64,000 bases of DNA, taken from positions 598,501 to 662,500 of the forward strand of contig NZ_AP022822.1 in the NCBI RefSeq assembly GCF_011397115.1, in the 5' to 3' direction. The DNA is from Enterococcus saigonensis (lineage in GTDB: Bacteria > Bacillota > Bacilli > Lactobacillales > Enterococcaceae). Position 1 is the stretch's first letter. Every line of letters starts with the position of its first letter. Below the pieces are notes generated by a model. It had not been told where the DNA came from and ran no database searches. It saw only the letters and a list, made by a program, of their open reading frames with translations. The position numbers were made by a program, and so were the translations under genes. Positions 1-8,090 of this stretch are shown piece by piece.

Positions 1-494
1 CTGCTGTGCGATTTGGGAATGTATTAGGCTCTCGGGGGAGTGTTATTCCATTATTTAGAGAACAAATCGCTAAAGGTGGCCCCGTGACTGTCACAGATTT
101 TCGCATGACGCGATATTTCATGACTATACCTGAGGCCAGTCGGTTAGTAATTCAATCGGGAGCACTGGCAAAAGGTGGCGAAATCTTCGTTTTAGATATG
201 GGTGAACCAGTGAAGATTTTAGATTTAGCGAAAAATATGATTCGCTTGAGCGGCTACAGTGAAGATGATATTAAAATTGTCGAAGCGGGAATTCGTCCTG
301 GGGAAAAACTTTATGAAGAACTAATGTTGGATAAGGAACGTAACGATGAAGAAGTTTATGAAAAGATTTTTGTTGGGAACATTAAAGGCTTTGACTTAGA
401 GCACGTTATGACGTTTGTTCAAAGTCTAGCAAATGTTGATGATAAAGAATTGGCTAAAGAGGTTGTTGCTTTTGCCAATGCATCCAGTAAATAG
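1..494 (+). CDS. CapD/WbpM-type UDP-sugar 4,6-dehydratase, 3' part only
   Basis: This is the C-terminal part of a polysaccharide-biosynthesis nucleotide-sugar dehydratase of the extended SDR family. The reading frame is open at the left edge (first whole codon at base 3), so the start lies outside the window. The visible part begins at the family motif RFGNVLGSRGSVIPLF and continues with the conserved T(D)FRMTRYFMTIPEAS and IRPGEKLYEE segments that close the nucleotide-sugar pocket. Known members convert UDP-GlcNAc to a 4-keto-6-deoxy sugar. With the phosphosugar transferase and the epimerase/reductase just downstream, it probably supplies the first sugar of a surface polysaccharide. Catalytic residues lie upstream of the window and cannot be checked. 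Confidence 0.9.
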   Translation, partial: AVRFGNVLGSRGSVIPLFREQIAKGGPVTVTDFRMTRYFMTIPEASRLVIQSGALAKGGEIFVLDMGEPVKILDLAKNMIRLSGYSEDDIKIVEAGIRPGEKLYEELMLDKERNDEEVYEKIFVGNIKGFDLEHVMTFVQSLANVDDKELAKEVVAFANASSK

Positions 495-506
495 GAGGAG
501 CTATGC

Positions 507-1124
507 GTGTATCAAAATAGCATAAAAAGAGTCGTTGATTTTATTTTAGCACTAATGGGAATTATTATTCTCTCACCAATTCTATTAATTCTTTGTATCG
601 CCATAAAAATTGACTCTCGTGGTCCGATTATTTTCAAACAGAAAAGAGTTGGGTTAAATAAGAGTCACTTTAATATTTTGAAATTTCGAACTATGAAAGT
701 TGATACGCCTAAAGAGATGCCAACTCATTTATTAGAAAATCCTGATTTTTTTATTACGAAAGTAGGGAAATTTCTACGAAAAACTAGTCTTGATGAGTTG
801 CCTCAACTTTTTAATATTTTAAAAGGTGACATGGCGGTCATTGGACCACGTCCAGCACTTTGGAATCAATACGATCTAATTGAGGAAAGAGATAAATATC
901 AAGCTAATGATATCCGGCCTGGATTGACCGGTTTGGCTCAAATTAGTGGTCGTGATGAATTAGCAATCCCTGTAAAAGCAAAGATTGATGGTGATTATAC
1001 ACAAAATATCTCTTTTATAATGGATTTAAAGTGCTTCATTGGTACAATAGTTGCAGTGTTCAAGAGTGATGGCGTTGTTGAAGGTGGAACAGGTACTTTA
1101 GAAGAAAAAGAGGAAATTCGATGA
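507..1124 (+). CDS. Initiating undecaprenyl-phosphate sugar phosphotransferase (PglC type)
   Basis: A 205-aa monotopic phosphoglycosyl transferase, the small PglC-like form without the extra N-terminal membrane domain. It moves a sugar-1-phosphate from a UDP-sugar to undecaprenyl phosphate at the inner face of the membrane and so starts repeat-unit assembly. Residues 8-32 form the re-entrant membrane helix. KRVG (46-49), FRTM (60-63), the catalytic Asp-Glu pair in SLDELPQ (D96, E97), GPRP (113-116) and RPGLTGLAQISGRD (137-150) are all present. GTG is the start, 8 nt after AGGAGG at 493-498. The gene directly follows the dehydratase and overlaps the next gene by 4 nt (ATGA), so the genes are translationally coupled. 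Confidence 0.95.
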   Translation: MYQNSIKRVVDFILALMGIIILSPILLILCIAIKIDSRGPIIFKQKRVGLNKSHFNILKFRTMKVDTPKEMPTHLLENPDFFITKVGKFLRKTSLDELPQLFNILKGDMAVIGPRPALWNQYDLIEERDKYQANDIRPGLTGLAQISGRDELAIPVKAKIDGDYTQNISFIMDLKCFIGTIVAVFKSDGVVEGGTGTLEEKEEIR

Positions 1125-1969
1125 AGCGGATATTAATTACTGGAAAAAATAGCTATGTTGGGAATAGTTTTATTGAATATTTGAAATATTTTTCACATGA
1201 TTTTTTTGTTAACAGTTTAAACATGAAGGATGATAATTGGAAAAACTTTGAATTTTCCAATTACGATATAGTAATTCATTTAGCTGCTATTGTGCACAGT
1301 AAAGAAAAAGATGAAAGTTTATACTATAGAGTTAATCGGGATTTAGCTTATGAAACTGCAAAAATGGCAAAAATTTCGGGAGTAAAGCAGTTTATATATT
1401 TTAGTACAATGGCAGTCTATGGGAATAGTGTAGGACATATTTCTTCTAAAACACCTTTAGTTCCCCAAAATCCTTATGGAAAGTCAAAATTGGAAGGTGA
1501 AAAATTAATTAGTAGTTTGAATGACGATGATTTTAAAGTTGTAATATTACGTCCTCCAATGATCTACGGAAAAAATTCAATTGGAAACTATACGAGATTA
1601 GCTAAATTCGCAAAAAAAATACCGATTTTTCCAAAAATAAATAATAAAAGAAGTATGTTATTTATCGGGAATTTGAATATTTTTTTGAAAGCCATAATAG
1701 ATAATGAAACTTCGGGAATTTTCTATCCTCAGAATAAAGAGTATGTAAATACTTCACAGATGGTTCAATTAATTGCTCAGGAAAACGGAAAGAAAATAGT
1801 GATACTTCCTGGTTTTTCAAAAGTGATAAACATAATGATGCGGTTTAATACTACTTTTGAAAAGGTTTTTGGTGATTTATTTTATGAGGAAGACTTACTT
1901 AAGTCTAATTATCTCTATAATAGTCACTTTGTAACCTTAGAAGATAGTATAAAGAAAACGGAAAAATAG
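1121..1969 (+). CDS. NAD-dependent sugar epimerase/reductase (extended SDR)
   Basis: A 282-aa short-chain dehydrogenase/reductase acting on nucleotide sugars. The dinucleotide-binding loop is at the N terminus (TGKNSYVG, 7-14), HLAA at 53-56 and the catalytic Tyr-Lys pair in PYGKSK (Y119, K123). Because it sits between a CapD-type dehydratase and sugar-assembly genes, I infer that it reduces or epimerises the 4-keto-6-deoxy intermediate, as WbpV-like enzymes do when making UDP-QuiNAc or UDP-FucNAc. The exact product cannot be read from the sequence. Its codons are clearly richer in A+T than those of the dehydratase, marking the start of the variable segment. Confidence 0.8.
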   Translation: MKRILITGKNSYVGNSFIEYLKYFSHDFFVNSLNMKDDNWKNFEFSNYDIVIHLAAIVHSKEKDESLYYRVNRDLAYETAKMAKISGVKQFIYFSTMAVYGNSVGHISSKTPLVPQNPYGKSKLEGEKLISSLNDDDFKVVILRPPMIYGKNSIGNYTRLAKFAKKIPIFPKINNKRSMLFIGNLNIFLKAIIDNETSGIFYPQNKEYVNTSQMVQLIAQENGKKIVILPGFSKVINIMMRFNTTFEKVFGDLFYEEDLLKSNYLYNSHFVTLEDSIKKTEK

Positions 1970-1973
1970 AAGG

Positions 1974-2753
1974 ATGGAAAAACTTGAAATGGATATCGAT
2001 AAATCTTTAGTATCAGTTATCATTCCTACTTTCAATTCAGAAAAATATATTTTGAAAACTATTAATTCAGTGATGAATCAAACATATAAATATATTGAAA
2101 TTATTGTAGTCGATGATAATTCAACTGATGAGACAATTAATGTAGTTAAAAATTTATCTTTTAAAGATAGTAGATTGAGGGTTATAGCACTTGATAAAAA
2201 TTCAGGTGCCGCAATTGCTAGAAATGTCGGAATCCAAAATAGTAAAGGAAAGTATATTGCTTTTTTAGATTCAGACGATTATTGGTTCGATGAAAAAATA
2301 GAAATTCAAATTGATTTTATGAAAAAAAGAAATTGTGCCTTCTCATTTACTGGTTATTTTTTTTCTGACGAAACTGGAAATAATTTTCTTAGAGAGGTTC
2401 GAGTTCCTAAGGTAATTAATTATAAAAAGTCATTAAAAAATACAATTATTTTTACTTCAACGGTTATGTTAGATGTAGATAGATTGGGAAAAGAATTAAT
2501 TTATATGCCAAATGTTAGGCGTGGTCAGGATACTGCAACATGGTGGAAAATACTTAAGAGTGGGGTAGATGCTCTAGGAATTAATCAATCATTATCAATA
2601 TATCGTCGGGGGCTAAACTCCCTCTCATCCAATAAAATAAAGGCCTTGTCAAGAACATGGTACCTTTATAGAAATGTTGAAAAATTTGATATTATTAAAT
2701 CGTGTTACTATTTTACTTTTTATTGTTTGAATGCTGTTATAAAAAGAGTTTAA
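1974..2753 (+). CDS. Family 2 (GT-A) glycosyltransferase
   Basis: A 259-aa cytoplasmic glycosyltransferase. The N-terminal nucleotide-binding fold shows VSVIIPTFNSEKYI (13-26), VVDDNSTDE (45-53) and the metal-binding LDSDDYW (98-104), all standard for GT2. It should add one sugar of the repeat unit from an NDP-sugar to the lipid-linked acceptor. AGAAGG lies immediately before the ATG at 1974, too close for ideal use, so translation may start at the ATG at 1989, which would still keep the whole catalytic domain. It is 4 nt downstream of the epimerase gene and belongs to the same operon. Donor and acceptor are unknown. Confidence 0.85.
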   Translation: MEKLEMDIDKSLVSVIIPTFNSEKYILKTINSVMNQTYKYIEIIVVDDNSTDETINVVKNLSFKDSRLRVIALDKNSGAAIARNVGIQNSKGKYIAFLDSDDYWFDEKIEIQIDFMKKRNCAFSFTGYFFSDETGNNFLREVRVPKVINYKKSLKNTIIFTSTVMLDVDRLGKELIYMPNVRRGQDTATWWKILKSGVDALGINQSLSIYRRGLNSLSSNKIKALSRTWYLYRNVEKFDIIKSCYYFTFYCLNAVIKRV

Positions 2754-2787
2754 AAGAATAGGATGAAAGATCATAAAAAAAATATTT

Positions 2788-3936
2788 GTGCTATCTCAAA
2801 CCAGAGGTTTTTTTAATTATCTATTTAATAACAAGAATATCAATGGGAAATTTTTATTAAGTGAAAAAAAACAGATATATGAAATTAATTCTTGGAAAAA
2901 AGAATTAATCTCAAAAATTGTTAGAAGCAGGCTATTTGATCACTTAGGTATAATTCAGGTATTAAACGGAAATAGAGATGATATAACAAAAAATGATTTG
3001 ATTTTTAGCTTTAATAGATTTGTTGACTCAAATTCTCCATATATTCTTTATGTAGAAAACCCTACTGCCTTATATCATTATTCATTATTAAGAGGTAAGT
3101 CTCTTCTTGGAAAAAGAAAAATAAAAAAATTATTAGAAAGTAAAAATTTATATGCTGTCATTTTTATGTCTGAGGCATGCGAAAAAACTTTTTCTGAAGT
3201 TTGTGGCCCACTTCCTGGAAATATAAAGAAAAAGACAATATATCCCTTAATAAAAGACAATTCATTCTTTAGTCTTGCTTCTTTAAGTAAAAAATCCAAG
3301 GAAAAAAAATTAAGACTTTTATTTATTGCACAAGGTAAAAGATTTATTTCAAAAGGAGGACTTGAGTTAATAGAGTTAATGAAAAGACTTGAGTATTTTG
3401 ACATCAGTTTATCAATTGTAACAAATAGTAATTTGTTAAATCCAGAGATACTTAATAGGATAGTGACTTCAAAAAACGTTGAATTAATTGAGTTTAATTT
3501 AGATAATAAAAGTTTAGAAAAATTGTATTTTAACCATCATATTCTGGTACATCCAACAAGTGATGATAGTTTTGGGATAGTTATATTAGAGGCTATGAAA
3601 GCAGGACTTCCAATTATTTCAACTGATTTGTATGCAATTAAAGAATTAGTACAGAATGAAGTTAACGGTTTTTTAACTAAACCTAAATTTTATTTTTTTA
3701 GTCCGGATGACTTACCAAATGAATCTGTATGGAATAATAGAAACCAGACAATCAATAATTCAGATATTCTTGACAAGAAGCTTATTGATTTCCTTGAATT
3801 GAAAATTTTGTTTTTTTATAGAAATAGAGATGTTCTTGAAAAGATGTCATTAAATTCTTACAACATATCAAAGGGAAATAAATTTTCTGAAGAATCAATA
3901 ATTAATGATTGGAATGAGTTAATAAGACATGAATAA
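2788..3936 (+). CDS. GT4-type glycosyltransferase with uncertain start
   Basis: A GT-B fold glycosyltransferase. The C-terminal half carries the family 4 signature, DSFGIVILEAMKAGLPIIST, with its EX7E-type motif. The given start is GTG 2788, but this removes the first strand of the Rossmann fold: upstream in-frame codons read KKIF directly before VLSQTRGFF, then hit a stop at 2764. No ATG, GTG or TTG precedes them. Two explanations fit: a non-standard ATA/ATC start at 2770-2775 after AGGA, or a start at ATG 2763 with one extra A in the A8 run at 2775-2782. Removing one A gives MKDHKKIFVLSQ in frame. The 3' end overlaps the next gene by 8 nt. Confidence 0.75.
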   Translation: MLSQTRGFFNYLFNNKNINGKFLLSEKKQIYEINSWKKELISKIVRSRLFDHLGIIQVLNGNRDDITKNDLIFSFNRFVDSNSPYILYVENPTALYHYSLLRGKSLLGKRKIKKLLESKNLYAVIFMSEACEKTFSEVCGPLPGNIKKKTIYPLIKDNSFFSLASLSKKSKEKKLRLLFIAQGKRFISKGGLELIELMKRLEYFDISLSIVTNSNLLNPEILNRIVTSKNVELIEFNLDNKSLEKLYFNHHILVHPTSDDSFGIVILEAMKAGLPIISTDLYAIKELVQNEVNGFLTKPKFYFFSPDDLPNESVWNNRNQTINNSDILDKKLIDFLELKILFFYRNRDVLEKMSLNSYNISKGNKFSEESIINDWNELIRHE

Positions 3937-4717
3937 CAAAGAAGTAGATGTGTTAATAGCAACAGTTGAACAAGATAATTTTTATTCACTTCTGGAGAAA
4001 CAGAATATAAAAACCAGTGCAATTATTGCTAATCAAACTAATAAATTCTCTAAGGAAAATATTTTTTTTAAGGAGAATTCCGTACAAATTTTCAACTTTT
4101 CTGAGCGTGGTGTAGGATTAAATAGGAACAACTCTCTTTTTAGGTCAGATAAGGAAATATGCATTATCGCTGATGATGATGTTATTTATTATGATAATTA
4201 CGCTGAAGTGATAAAAAAAGCATTTGAACAGAACAAAGAAGCTGATGTAATTATTTTTAATTTAGACGAAGTAAAAAATTCTCGATTTATCATAAAAAAG
4301 AAAATGAATATAAATTGGCTCAATTTTACCCGATTTGGTGCTGCTAGAATTGCTGTTAAACGAAGTAGTATTTTAAAAAAGAGAATAACATTTAGTGTTT
4401 TGTTTGGAGGGGGTGCTTCCTATAGTGCTGGAGAAGATACTTTATTTTTAAGAGATTGTCTAAAGAGCGGTCTGAAAATAGTAGGATTGCCTATCACAAT
4501 AGGAAGACTTGATAGTAACTCTGTCTCAAGTTGGTTTACGGGATATAATGAAAAATTATTATATGATACAGGTGCATGTTTTTCTGAACTTTTCAAATTT
4601 CAACTTTATCCAAGAATATTTTACTTTGCATTTAAAAATTTTAAAAAATATGAAATTAGTTTTTTTGAATGTTATAAGCTTATTTTGAAAGGGAAAAAAG
4701 ACTTTGAAAAAAAATAA
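3929..4717 (+). CDS. Glycosyltransferase, GT2-like, polysaccharide cluster
   Basis: A 262-aa protein with features of a GT-A glycosyltransferase: an N-terminal beta strand (VDVLIATV), FSERGVGLNRNNSL near residue 54, and the acidic IIADDDVIYYDNY motif near 78-90 that would bind metal and nucleotide sugar. A conserved-looking GAGEDTLFLRDC-type segment (SAGEDTLFLRDC) follows, as in the acceptor half of GT2 enzymes. It overlaps the genes on both sides (8 nt upstream, 14 nt downstream), so it is translationally coupled inside the operon. Specificity is unknown. The very A+T-rich codon use matches its neighbours. Confidence 0.7.
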   Translation: MNNKEVDVLIATVEQDNFYSLLEKQNIKTSAIIANQTNKFSKENIFFKENSVQIFNFSERGVGLNRNNSLFRSDKEICIIADDDVIYYDNYAEVIKKAFEQNKEADVIIFNLDEVKNSRFIIKKKMNINWLNFTRFGAARIAVKRSSILKKRITFSVLFGGGASYSAGEDTLFLRDCLKSGLKIVGLPITIGRLDSNSVSSWFTGYNEKLLYDTGACFSELFKFQLYPRIFYFAFKNFKKYEISFFECYKLILKGKKDFEKK

Positions 4718-5582
4718 AATTAGATTATTGATCAGAAAATATTTGAGAATAGTTGTTAAAGCTCGGGAAAATGAAACTATTTCTGATGCGTTTGTAAGAA
4801 AAAAAAAGAATTTATATATCAAATTCAATCAAAAGACGTTCAGTATAGATGAATTAGACTGCATATTGGAATATATGGGGTTACAAGAGGGAGACTATAT
4901 TTTTCTACATTGCTCGCTTAAAAGTTTCTTTCAATTTGAAAATATGAATTCTGAAATTCTAATAAATAAGATTCTTTCTAAAATAGGAGAAAGTGGTGTT
5001 TTGATGATGCCAGGTTCAGGAGACAATCAGAATTTTTTAGATGTACTGTATACTCCATCTTCGTTTGGAAAAATCACCGAAGTATTTAGAAGTAATTATC
5101 CAATTAAACGGTCGTTGAATTCGTATTTTTCTGTTAGTTATCTGAATGGTAAAGATAGCTGTTATAAGGATAACCACATTAAATCTAGATATCCATTTGA
5201 TGAAAAATCTCCTTTTAATGATTTGTTAGTAAATGATGGAAAGATTTTATGTCTTGGAATAGGCAAACATCCCCATAAAATAACGTTTATTCATTATGTT
5301 GTTTATAGACTTTTAAAAGATAATAAAAATTTTGAAAAGATAATTGGAAAGGAACTAAATACTACATTAGTCTTAGAAGATAGATCAAAGATTGAAAAAA
5401 ATATAATTGTTCGTGCGGATGGCTTGAAAAATGATAAAAGAAATATTTCCAAACTTGCTAAAAATACCCATCATAAATATTTAAAAAAGGGAAAATTAGA
5501 TTGTTATTGCTGTAATGCGGTTGATATTTTTGATACTGCAAAACAGATGATGAATAGCAATATAAAATTTTATAAAATATAG
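4704..5582 (+). CDS. AAC(3)-family N-acetyltransferase in the polysaccharide cluster
   Basis: A 292-aa acetyl-CoA-dependent acetyltransferase of the antibiotic NAT / AAC(3) fold. Recognisable blocks are IFLHCSLKSF (66-75), TPSSFGKITEVFRS (117-130), SPFNDLLVNDGKILCLG and TFIH near residue 190, with the histidine conserved in the family. The usual RS-x-HP segment reads RSLNS here, so the HP pair is replaced. It starts at TTG 4704, inside the previous gene. The context suggests it acetylates an amino sugar of the polysaccharide. A role in aminoglycoside resistance is unlikely. The sugar substrate is inferred only. Confidence 0.8.
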   Translation: MKKNKIRLLIRKYLRIVVKARENETISDAFVRKKKNLYIKFNQKTFSIDELDCILEYMGLQEGDYIFLHCSLKSFFQFENMNSEILINKILSKIGESGVLMMPGSGDNQNFLDVLYTPSSFGKITEVFRSNYPIKRSLNSYFSVSYLNGKDSCYKDNHIKSRYPFDEKSPFNDLLVNDGKILCLGIGKHPHKITFIHYVVYRLLKDNKNFEKIIGKELNTTLVLEDRSKIEKNIIVRADGLKNDKRNISKLAKNTHHKYLKKGKLDCYCCNAVDIFDTAKQMMNSNIKFYKI

Positions 5583-5603
5583 CTAAGTTAAGGAGAGGTC
5601 TTT

Positions 5604-6869
5604 TTGAATATAAAAAGGTTAATACAGATGGCTATTTTGATAATGTATAAAATATGCCTAGACTGTATATATAAATATTTTATTTCTACAAGTTTTTATT
5701 ATAATGGGTTTAAGAACGACTTCAATCTTGAAAGGTATTTATTTTTTTGGGTTGTTTTCTCCTTATTTCTCCCTATGATTACTTCTCTATATTATAAGAG
5801 TGAAAATCTAAGTCGTGCTGTAGTATTGGTTTTTATACTAATTAATTTTATACCAGCATTGACTTTGTATAGCTTTATGCCACAGAATGTACTATTTGTT
5901 ACTTGTTTTCTTTTATACTGGGTTTTTCTATTGATATTTATAAGAATTATACCGACTATTTATTTACCTAAAGTTGATAGCGTATTAAGCGAAAAACTAA
6001 TTTTTATAGCTACTATTTTCTTTTCACTATTTATTATTTTTTTATCAGGAAGATATGCGGGTTTTAGACTTAATTTTAATCTTTTAAATGTTTATGAACT
6101 TAGGGACGAGATTAGAAATATTGAATTACCTTTGATATTTACTTATCTATTTTCAGCTGCAAAAGTAGTTATTCCTATTTTATCAATATATTTTTACTCA
6201 ATAAAAAAATATGGAATCGCAATAGGATTATTTATAATACAGTTTTTATCTTTTTCTGTGGATGGATCAAAATCTACTCTATTTTCAATTGTATTAACAT
6301 ATATAATTTATTTTTTTGTAAAGCGTATTAAAATAAGCACATTTTCTATTATTATTTTTATCTCTAGTGTATTTTCTTTTTTAGAAGTTATAGTTATGAG
6401 AACCAACTTTTTAGTTAATTTTTTTATTCGTAGAGCGATGTTTTTACCAAATTTATTAAATATATATTATTTTGATTTTTTTGGACAAAATCCTAAAGAT
6501 TTTTTTAGACAAGGTCTTCTTGGAAGAATCGGCATTGATTCTCCTTATAACATGAGTATACCTAATTTAATAGGTTTACATTATTTTAATGCAGAGACTA
6601 TGTTAGCAAATAATGGTTTATTCTCTGATGCATATTACAATCTAGGTATAGGCGGAATTGTTATTATGCCTCTTCTAATCATTTTAACTTTAAAAGTATT
6701 GGATGGCTGTACTGTAGGAATTGAATTTAAGATTTTAATAGGAGCTGTTATTACAGTTGCATATACATTTATCAGTTCTTCTTTTTTTACAGTTCTTTTA
6801 ACTCATGGGCTACTTTTAACTGGAGTAGTACTATGGTTAATTCCAAAGAATAGGAAGGAAAAATTATAG
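5604..6869 (+). CDS. Multi-pass membrane protein, probable polysaccharide polymerase (Wzy-like)
   Basis: A 421-aa very hydrophobic protein with about ten to twelve predicted membrane helices and a larger extracytoplasmic loop after about residue 280 (FDFFGQNPKDFFRQGLLGRIG). Sequence similarity among Wzy polymerases is weak, so the call rests on topology, length and position between the glycosyltransferases and the flippase. It would join lipid-linked repeat units on the outer face of the membrane. The start is TTG 5604, well spaced behind AAGGAGAGG (5590-5598). It could also be another O-antigen ligase-type protein. Strongly A+T-rich. Confidence 0.7.
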   Translation: MNIKRLIQMAILIMYKICLDCIYKYFISTSFYYNGFKNDFNLERYLFFWVVFSLFLPMITSLYYKSENLSRAVVLVFILINFIPALTLYSFMPQNVLFVTCFLLYWVFLLIFIRIIPTIYLPKVDSVLSEKLIFIATIFFSLFIIFLSGRYAGFRLNFNLLNVYELRDEIRNIELPLIFTYLFSAAKVVIPILSIYFYSIKKYGIAIGLFIIQFLSFSVDGSKSTLFSIVLTYIIYFFVKRIKISTFSIIIFISSVFSFLEVIVMRTNFLVNFFIRRAMFLPNLLNIYYFDFFGQNPKDFFRQGLLGRIGIDSPYNMSIPNLIGLHYFNAETMLANNGLFSDAYYNLGIGGIVIMPLLIILTLKVLDGCTVGIEFKILIGAVITVAYTFISSSFFTVLLTHGLLLTGVVLWLIPKNRKEKL

Positions 6870-6872
6870 TAG

Positions 6873-8060
6873 ATGAAAAAAAAGGCATTTATAATGAATT
6901 CGCTATATAATATTATTGCTAGTTTTATACCCGTTGTATTAATACAGTTATTAATTTTGCCATTACTCGCACGACAAACAACTGTTAATAACTATGGAAT
7001 CATTCTTACATTGATAAGTATTGCGAATATTTTAAGTCAGATTTTTGGTGTGGGCTTAAACAACACCAGAATAATTTTAAATAATAAGTATCACAAAAGA
7101 AATATTATCGAAGATTATAATAGAATTTTTTTGATTTTAGCTTTAATATCATTGCCGTTATTGTGGTTAATTTTAAATCTATTAAGTATAAAATTAGAAG
7201 TTATACCAGCTCTATTATTATATATTTTTATAATTTTGGGTATAGGGAATCAGTATTTAACCTCAGAATTTAATATTGATAAGAATTTTTTAGCAGTCAT
7301 GAAAAGTAACTTATATCAAGCAGCAGGATATTTACTTGGTATAATTTTATTTTTTTTTACAAAAGAGTGGTTGTTGATATTTTTTATGGGAATGCTTTTT
7401 ACTGTTATTTATGAATTAAAAAGGACATTTTTCTGGAGAATAAAAACAAAGAAAAGTGATTATTGGTATAAAACATTACAAAGAGTCTTGATTATCTCTT
7501 CGTCTTCAGTGATGATTAGTTTAACAACTTATGCGGATAGACTTTTTTTGTTTCCAATCTTAGGTGCAGAACAAGTAGCAATTTATTATATTGCCTCATT
7601 GTTCGGAAAACTTATTGGGATGGGTCTAGGTCCAGTATCAACTGTTTTACTAAGTAACTTTTCTGATACAGAAAGAATCTCAAAAAAATTTTTTTGGAAG
7701 ACTAATTTTTTGAATTTTCTTTTATGCAGTATTTTTTATATAATTTCACTATTTTTTGCTGGACCTCTTTTAGGTTTGCTTTATCCAACTGCTACCGATG
7801 AAATTTATAGTTATGTACACATTGCTAATTTGGCCTCAATTTTAACGGCTTCTGCGGGATTTATTCAACCTATGATTTTGAAGTTTTGTCCTATAGGGTG
7901 GCAAATGTTTATTCAAATCAGCCATATTTTTCTTTATTTTGGAATTGGATTTTGTGCAATTAATTCATTTGGTCTAATTGGATTTTGTTTATCGAATGTT
8001 TTGGTAGCTATATTAAAAATAGTTTTATTATGTGTTATAGGAAGCAGATATATAAAATAA
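6873..8060 (+). CDS. Wzx-type repeat-unit flippase
   Basis: A 395-aa integral membrane protein of the MOP/PST polysaccharide exporter type. The N terminus (NSLYNIIASFIPVVLIQLLI) and the repeated LPLLARQTTVNNYG-like segment are characteristic of Wzx flippases, with about twelve membrane helices along the chain. It should move the undecaprenyl-linked repeat unit across the membrane for polymerisation by the preceding gene product. Only 3 nt separate the two genes. It is the last of the A+T-rich variable genes; base composition becomes more ordinary in the following gene. Confidence 0.85.
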   Translation: MKKKAFIMNSLYNIIASFIPVVLIQLLILPLLARQTTVNNYGIILTLISIANILSQIFGVGLNNTRIILNNKYHKRNIIEDYNRIFLILALISLPLLWLILNLLSIKLEVIPALLLYIFIILGIGNQYLTSEFNIDKNFLAVMKSNLYQAAGYLLGIILFFFTKEWLLIFFMGMLFTVIYELKRTFFWRIKTKKSDYWYKTLQRVLIISSSSVMISLTTYADRLFLFPILGAEQVAIYYIASLFGKLIGMGLGPVSTVLLSNFSDTERISKKFFWKTNFLNFLLCSIFYIISLFFAGPLLGLLYPTATDEIYSYVHIANLASILTASAGFIQPMILKFCPIGWQMFIQISHIFLYFGIGFCAINSFGLIGFCLSNVLVAILKIVLLCVIGSRYIK

Positions 8061-8090
8061 TATTTTTATTAAATTGGAGATGGAATAATA

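Noticed and set aside
4704..5582. Antibiotic resistance gene (aminoglycoside 3-N-acetyltransferase)
   Set aside because: The fold matches, but the gene is embedded and overlapping in a polysaccharide operon and lacks the usual HP pair.
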